From positions 1 to 43,127 of the forward strand of contig JAJDGX010000006.1 of NCBI GenBank assembly GCA_030265885.1: a stretch of 43,127 nucleotides of DNA, in the 5' to 3' direction. Both the position numbers and the translations under genes were made by a program. This DNA is from Ruminococcaceae bacterium OttesenSCG-928-L11. GTDB lineage: Bacteria; Bacillota; Clostridia; Oscillospirales; Ruminococcaceae. Shown here one piece after another: positions 42,784-43,127 of this stretch. The notes under the pieces are model-generated. The model was not told where the DNA came from, ran no database searches, and worked only from the letters and a program-made list of their open reading frames with translations. Each line of letters opens with the position of its first letter. The stretch's first letter is position 1.

Positions 42784-43127
42784 TTATAATCCCAACCCCA
42801 TATCCATCATCATCGGTTCATGTGATTGCGCAGGCTCCTGTCGGAAACCACGATCATGCAAAAGTTGCGCATTCCAATCCTTACAAACAGGAAGCAGCTG
42901 GGACACGTTTTCGTATCCCAGCTGCTTCAGTTTTTCTGTGATGCGGTCTGTGGCAGCGATCCCGGCTTTGTCATTGTCGAGACACAAAATGGGTATCCGC
43001 AGATGCTTATAGCTTTCCAGCGTATACTGGATGGATTTATCCGACACACCGTTGAGTGTAAGGTAACTATGCTGCTGCCAATCCTGTTTGTGCAGGGAGA
43101 TAAACGAAAGCAGATCAATCGGTGCCT
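42784..43127 (-). CDS. Partial DUF3991/Toprim-domain protein (C-terminal end)
   Basis: The frame stays open to the window edge beyond the track start at 43047, adding APIDLLSFISLHKQDWQQHS before YLTLNGVSDK. The Toprim acids are visible in APIDLLSF and in LCLDNDKAGIAATDRI. Such primase-like proteins are common in conjugative elements of Firmicutes and may act in replication of the transferred strand. The C-terminus (MMMDMGLGL) is short and unremarkable. The N-terminal zinc finger and DUF3991 part must lie beyond the window. The gap at 42640-42783 holds no gene. Confidence 0.82.
   Translation of the reverse strand, partial: APIDLLSFISLHKQDWQQHSYLTLNGVSDKSIQYTLESYKHLRIPILCLDNDKAGIAATDRITEKLKQLGYENVSQLLPVCKDWNAQLLHDRGFRQEPAQSHEPMMMDMGLGL

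Overview
The window looks like part of the chromosome of a gut-type Firmicute, probably Clostridia close to Oscillospiraceae. The reasons are the conjugation genes (PcfB, VirD4, TnpW, large serine recombinases), the CUT1 sugar ABC operons without an ATPase, strong AGGAGG ribosome sites and membrane AraC regulators. No rRNA, tRNA or CRISPR was seen. Taxonomy is inferred from protein character only.

Region 1 (1-4.4 kb): a partial membrane sensor/AraC-type regulator is divergent from a cytosolic type I sulfatase and an arylsulfate sulfotransferase, and a bidirectional terminator closes the unit. Region 2 (4.5-11.75 kb): remains of an older mobile element. It holds a small conserved ORF, about 1 kb of hairpin-rich non-coding DNA that may be an origin or transfer region, an IS110-family insertion, an HTH protein, an N-terminally truncated DUF6017 replication-type protein, a DUF4406-like protein, PcfB, and a VirD4 coupling protein broken after about 370 residues.

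Region 3 (11.75-16.5 kb): the integration end of a second element that appears to have inserted into that virD4. It carries two overlapping large serine recombinases, TnpW (too short for the ORF track) and a sigma-like factor. Region 4 (16.6-37.0 kb): a metabolic block lying between the recombinase end and a second transfer module, so probably cargo. It has an atypical response regulator, two complete CUT1 transport sets (lipoprotein plus two permeases), two PhnP-like metallo-beta-lactamase-fold hydrolases, a membrane AraC regulator, a secreted 1175-residue EEP-fold enzyme with three CBM6-like and two chitin-binding-like modules, a phosphohexomutase, a DUF1861/MTP-1 (GT108-like) protein and a divergent GntR/LacI-type regulator.

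Region 5 (37.0-43.1 kb): the second transfer module on the minus strand, with an HTH protein, a VirD4 gene split by a complete group II intron encoding an LtrA-type protein, an AraC/GyrI-like regulator and the end of a DUF3991/Toprim protein.

The main hypothesis is that Region 4 is a mobile pathway for phosphodiester-linked, possibly fungal, mannosides: surface phosphodiesterase, uptake, cyclic-phosphate or diester hydrolysis, phosphorolysis to sugar-1-phosphate, then mutase to sugar-6-phosphate. A second strong observation is an IS110 bridge RNA candidate with a closing stem, and a promoter that would be completed only in the excised circle.
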